From contig CAMPCG010000118.1 of NCBI GenBank assembly GCA_946644025.1, positions 1 to 8,295 on the forward strand: a stretch of DNA of 8,295 nucleotides, in the 5' to 3' direction. Shown piece by piece: positions 1-6,000 of this stretch (its first letter is position 1; every line of letters begins with the position of its first letter). The translations under genes were made by a program, and so were the position numbers. The stretch is from an uncultured Prevotellaceae bacterium. GTDB lineage: Bacteria; Bacteroidota; Bacteroidia; Bacteroidales; Bacteroidaceae. The notes below the pieces were generated by a model that saw nothing but the letters and a program-made list of their open reading frames with translations, ran no database searches and had not been told where the DNA came from.

Positions 1-66
1 GGGAGCGGCTGCGCCGTCGTTTGGTATACCTTGGACTTTTTAAAGTGGACTCAGTTCTTAGAATCC
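1..66. other. Non-coding sequence downstream of the giant gene
   Basis: These 66 bases follow the TGA stop and hold no gene. They contain a perfect 8-base palindrome (GGTATACC, 23-30) and a small inverted repeat ACTTT-TT-AAAGT (35-46), with TGGAC repeated at 32-36 and 46-50. The stems are too short and AT-rich to be called an intrinsic terminator. The true terminator may lie outside the window. Confidence 0.4.
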
Positions 67-3000
67 TCAATTAACGCTGACCTTTATGGTCTTGTGGTCG
101 TTGGCCGTGTGGGCCTCGATGATGTAGATACCTGCGGCGGGCAGCGTGAAGCTATACTCGGACGTCTGCGGATTGGCAGCGTGAACGAGTCGACCGGCGG
201 TGTCGTAGCAGCGCACGTTGACGATAGGCTCGTCGGTAGAGGCTATCACGCGGGCGGTAAGGCCCTGGACGAAGATTTGCACGTGGGTCTCGGCGGCAGC
301 CTCCTCCTTGATGAGGGTGTTCACGAGATAGTAGCGGTTCTGAGTCTGTCCGCTGACCTGGAACTGCATACCCGACTTCAGCGGCGTCAGCTCTTGCGTC
401 TTGGCGTCGTAGAAGGCCACCGAGTCGCCCAGCTGCTCCACGCCCTCGAAGGTCAGCGTGCAGGGAGCGTCGCTGGCGCTCTCCACGCCGAGCGGCAGGG
501 AGCGGAACTGGCGGATGCTGTTGATGGTCGTGGCCAGGCGTCCGCAGAGGGTGTAGACCATCGGCACCTGCTTCAGCTCGTCCATGCTGATGAAGGTCTC
601 GGTGTCCTCTGAGGGCAGGAAGTCGTCGCTGGCCTCTGCGCTCATCATCACCAGGGCGCTGCTCGTGTTGCTGCCGCGCTGGGCAGTGACGACGAGGCCC
701 GGCTGTTCGTCGACATCGGCACGGGTGCGGCGAGCCTTCAGGGGGAACTCATAGCCGTCGCCCGTAGCCTGCTCATAGCTGGAGATGGTGATGTCCTCTG
801 TAATGTCGTCGAGGACATAGTTGCCACTATCGTCGACTTCGGGCACCTCAACGGTGACGGTCTGCGTGCTTCCGTCGTCCATCGTGATGGTCTCCTCCTT
901 GGTAGTCATCTTCTGCTTCTTTCCCACGACGATGGTGAAGTTTTCCTCTTTCGTCTTTACACCGTAGCGCGTCTTGGCCTGCATGTCGGCGGTGAAGCTG
1001 ATGGTATTTGGCGCGTCGTCGGTTGTCGCCGGGTCTTTTTGTACGAAGAATCCCTGTCCGGGAGCCACCTTGGCGTCAGCAGCGGCAAAGGCGGAGGGCT
1101 GGCCGGTCTGTGTAATCCATTCTCCATCGGCAGCACGATATACCAGCTGCTGTCCTGTGGGCGTAAGGATCCAGTACTTCGGCAAGAGCTGCGTGTTCTC
1201 TTCAAAGAAGCGCTCCATGTCGAGACCTGTCTGGAAGGGGTTCTCCACCAGGTAGTAGCCCATGTCTGACACGCCTGTCGCAACGGTCTCCTGCATTTCC
1301 TGCAGCGTCATGGGCAGTGCGTCGGTGCCCTTCTGCGTCGGCACGCGGGTGTAGGTGCGCTGGTCGCCATAGCGGCTGGCGGCGGTCTCGGTGCGCTGTA
1401 TCTGCTGGTAGACGGGCAGCGACGTGTTGCTCGCGGGCAGCAGGAGGTCGCTCTTCAGTCGGCCGCGGTTCAAGGCACGGTTCTTGTTTCTCACATCAGA
1501 GAGTTGGGTATTAGTTCCAATGTCATCAAAATTATTAACATCATCAGCACCATCGCGATCAAAACCATAGTAGTCGTACATGGTGTCCTCCTTCGGCAGT
1601 CGGATGAGGGCCTTGCCGCCGCTCTGGTCGGGGTTCTTCAGCGCGTTCTTCACCATAACGGAGAAGCCGCCGTTGGCATAGTCCACTGTGGCATCGTTGT
1701 AGGTGTTGCTCCACACGCCCTTGATGGCCACGTTAGCCTTCTTGCCACCCATGGGCTTATAGCCCAGACGGTCGAGGTATTGGTCGGCAGTGCCTCCGCC
1801 TGGTACGATCCAGGTGCCATCGGTCCAGACTCCCTCGTCGTCGTTGCCCAGGTTCTCTGTCTGGCTGTCGTCGCTGGTGCTGTAGGTGGAGCCTACCTCG
1901 TAGAGCACGGCCTTCGCCTTGTCCCAACTGCGCTGATAGATGGCGGGGCTATAGCGGTCATAGCCTGCACCGAAGGTCACGGGCTCGTAGTACGTTGTCT
2001 TCTGCTGGGCCGTCCCCGTGGGTGAATACCACTCGCCGGCGACGGTGCCCTGGAGCGACGAGCCGAGGAGATACCAGCGCTCGTTGTCGAGCTGATACTC
2101 CACCCAGGCATTGTTGTAGTTCAGCAGATGGGCGTTGAGCAGCTCGGCGGAGGGCTGGAAGGCAATCTCGTCGCAGCTGTTGATCTGATACATCTCGGCG
2201 ATGAGGTCACCCGCACGGCCGCGGTCGGGGTTGCTGCCGTAGGTGTCGCTCCAGATGTCGTAGACACGGGCCTGCATGTCGAACTTCAGGATGTTGTAAC
2301 GCTGCTGCTCCGTGGGAACGAGCGACTCCTCCAGCGTACAGAAGGTGAAGTAGGTGGGCTCGTCGTACTTGGCAACAGAGTTATCCTTTAGGTATTTGTC
2401 CGTACCAACGTTCTTCAGGGCGAACTTGCCTCCGCCATCAGGCACTAAATCCCACAAAGCAAGATTTTCACCATCCTGGCCGTTCTGTCCTTTCAATCCC
2501 AAGACAAAACTGACAGTGCCTGTGAGTGGCTGTGAGTTAAGGTAGCCAGGATGATTCGTTCCACCCCACGCATCAAATGTGTAGTCACCTCCTTCAAGCT
2601 TTTGCAGGTGCAACCGATAATGTCCATCTGCACTCTCAATCCTATAATAATAACCCGAATTAGTTTCCTTCACTGCATCGTAGTAATTACCATAGCCCAA
2701 GTTTTGATCATTGGTTCCATAGATGGCCATACCATTATCTTCATTATAGATGGCGAAGGTCTTTCCGTTGAGTTCTTTGATGCTCTCGTAGCGCTCGCCG
2801 ACGAACTGCGTAGTGTTCACCATGTAGCTCTCGTTCAGGTTGGGGAAGGGATAGGCGTCGAGGTCGTCCTTGCCGTTGAGGGCATCGTAGAGCACGGGGG
2901 CATCGCCCCATTCGTTGCTCTTCATCAGGATATGGGTGCAGTAGAGCGGAGCAAAGCCCTTGCGTAAGATGCGGTCCTTGGGCGTGCGGTAATTCCAGAA

Positions 3001-6000
3001 GTTCGTCTTATACTGGTACAGTCCCGACTCCTCGGGCAGCGTGTTGCTGACGAGGAGCTCGTTGTTGTTGCGCTTCGACTCGTCGGTGGGTTCCGTGGTC
3101 GGCATGGCCGTGTTTCCGTCGGCACGTCGCCAGTTCTCGTCGTTGTTCCAGTCGGTGTTGTCGGCGCCGCCCGTCCATACCTCGTAGTCGGGCACTATCT
3201 TCAGGTTGATGAGCATGGTGCCGTCGCAGGTGTTCACGTCGCCCTCCTCCTGGAACGGCAGGCTGAGCGTGTAGGTGTAGCCCTCGCGCACCTCGAAGTT
3301 CTCGGTGAAGTAGACGCAGAGGCGGTTCACGGCGTTCTGTGCAGCGATGAGTGTGGCTGCCTCGTCAGGGTCTTCGGCGTAGGTATTCTTAGCGTACAGG
3401 CTGACAATCTTTCCCACGATGGGCAGCACGCCATCCTTCATCGACGTGTAGATGTTCTTGTCCCAGACGGGGTCGTTGGTCGACGCGAGGTAGATGTTGT
3501 AGTCGTCGGACTTGCGTATAACACCGTCGGCGGTCTGCGTCTGCGCGTCGCGCACGGGCAGCCAGAGGAAGTGCTGCTCAGTGGGAGCACCGACGGGGTC
3601 GGCCACGGGAGTTTCTGTCACCTCGCCGTGCTGCACCGTCTGGAACTGTGCCTTCTTAGCCAGTCGGATGCTCAGTATGGCATCGTTGGCCTGCGAATAG
3701 TCATAGCTTCCGAAGCCGTTCTGGTTGGGCACGAAGCCGGTCTTCAGCGTCGGGGCTTTCTCGCCGATTTTCACGCGCAGCCCCTGCGGCTCGTCGCAGA
3801 AGTAGGCCACGTACTCGTTGGCTTTGGGGTTGAGGGCCTTGTCAAAGTAGCCGTCGTGGATGGGGCAGGCCACGAGATAGAAGTAGGGGTCGTCGGCCGC
3901 TGCAGGCTCGGCAGGAATGCTGATGGACGACTGGTGAAGCACCAGCTGTCCGGCATTGACCAATTCTCGCAGATAGATCACCATGTCGGGGGTCAGTTCG
4001 GGGTTGCCGCCCGTTGCCGGGTGGCTGGTGATGCCGTCGAGCGTCGTGGTCTGCGGATAGTAGATGCGCAGCGTGGAGAGTGCGCGGTCCAGGCGTATGC
4101 CGGCCTTCGCCTGTCTGTGGTAGTTCTCCAGCGTGGGCAGCACGCCGTTAGCCTTGTCGCCCAGCCACCAGTCGAAGTTGATGTCCGTCATCGGCACCTC
4201 GACACCGTTGAAGTCGTAACCCTTCAGGTTGGTGACCAGCGTGGGAATCTGTCCCTCGCAGACCAGGTAGTCCTCGCTGTTCTCTGACTTCTCCAGGCCC
4301 ACCAGCTCGTAGGGCGGCTCTATGCGGAACACGTTGGCCTTGTTACATTCCGAGCAAAGGTTGAAGAGCACGAAGGGGCGTCCGCTGGTAATGTCAACAT
4401 TTGCCGACATGATGTAGTAGTCGGTGCCTGTCTTCCATTTCAGTTGCGGGAAATTGCCGTTTATCACAAGATAGCGTTCGCCTTCAACTACCTCTCCGTA
4501 GACGGGGTGTGTCAGATTGACTGCCTTTTCGAAGGTGTAGGGTTCCAAAGCGTTAAAGTCATGGTTCCATTGGAAATACAACACTGATGGGTTGTTGTTG
4601 TTGACCGTGGGATTCTGCGAGCGCCACGTGAGTTTCTCGCCCAAGATAGCAGCATCGAAAGCTGGGGCATAAATCTGTTCAAAAGCCTTGTTACGAGCCA
4701 GGTATTCGTTGTAGCCAACTTCGCCCAACTGCACAACCTCAGCTTCATGGATCTCGCTGAACTCGCCATCGTCGATGGCATCCGACAGCTCATCAAGGGT
4801 GATTTTGCTGAAGTCGAAGTGGTCTAAGTGCAGACATTGCTTCTCTTCATCGGACAAAGTCTTCAGTCCCTCTCTGAATTTAGTGAGGAATACCTGCTTG
4901 TCGAGGAACATAAATCCAATCTCACTCGTATTCGAAGTACTGAAGTTGTCAATCGTCTTTACCGTCGACATCAGTTTATTGTAGTCAACGCTGAGTTTCA
5001 GCAGACGCATGTCGGTTACCATTTCTCCATTCTCATCGACGCTGACGCAGAGCGGGGTATTCACCTCGGCTTGCACCTCGGGCACGATGGTATAGACGGC
5101 TATGTTGTCGAGCATGAAGTCACCGCCCTGCGACGACACGCAGTTGTTGTTCACCTCAATCCAGTGGCGGTCGTACTTTTCGGCGACAGTGAACTCGAAG
5201 TAGAACTGCTGCCAGACGACGTGGTCGGCCCCGGTGCTGCCGTCGGCCCCGGTTCCGTTGTCCAGCTCGTAAATCTGGCCGGGGCAGAAGCGATAGAGCG
5301 TCACGGTCTCCTTCTTCGGCACACCGTTCTCGTAGATGATGCGTCCGTTTTCGTCGTGCTGGTTTCGTTCGCCCTTCACGGTGAGGGTGATGCCGCCGGG
5401 GCAGCGGTCATCGTTGCCGCCCATTTTGTTCGAGCCGGAGATCCAGCCGGAGAACATCAGCTTGTCGCCAGCGCAGAAGTCACCCACGAAGGGAGCGGAG
5501 CAGATGTCGCCCGGCTGCTCGGAGGCGTCGATGTAGAGGAAGCCCTTCTTCAGGCCCTCGTCGGCTTCCAAGGCGGACTTAATCAGCTCATCAGCAGCAT
5601 CAAGCACCTTGCCATAGCCATATACATCATCGTTAGCAGGCAGGACATCGATATGGTTACCGTATTTGGTGGTCATCTTTGTCACGATGGCGTAGGAGCC
5701 CCAGTTACACTCAAAGCCGCTGAACGAGTAGTTGGTCTTGTCGAAGGTCATGGGGATGGGGCCGCAATCGTCGATGGTGCTGCCAGCACCCCGTTCCCAG
5801 CCTTGAATGGACACGGCATCGGATGGGAAATGATATTTCTCGTTGGCGGGGTAGTCGAAGGTGACCTTGGCTATAGGAGTACCGGCCTTCTCAATGAGCT
5901 TCTTCGGACCGCGGTCGGAAAAAGCGTGGGTCGTGCCGTCTTTCGCCACATAGTCGGAACCGTTGACCGACTTGTAGGGCAGGGTGACGGTGCCTGGGTC

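Noticed and set aside
35..46. ACTTT-TT-AAAGT as an intrinsic terminator
   Set aside because: A 5-base AT-rich stem with a 2-base spacer cannot form a stable hairpin, and no GC-rich stem followed by a U-run is present.
1504..2025. Plus-strand open frame opposite the conserved C-terminal block
   Set aside because: Codon-aligned shadow. The minus-strand translation here contains recognisable Bacteroidota motifs, which decides the strand.
3571..4287. 238-codon plus-strand open frame as a gene
   Set aside because: Same codon-aligned shadow effect opposite a beta-rich part of the giant protein; no motif or ribosome binding site recognised.
4591..4603. Trinucleotide run of four GTT units as a phase-variable microsatellite
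   Set aside because: It encodes an Asn run and is in frame, so a change of unit number would not switch expression. It is too short to call a variable tract.
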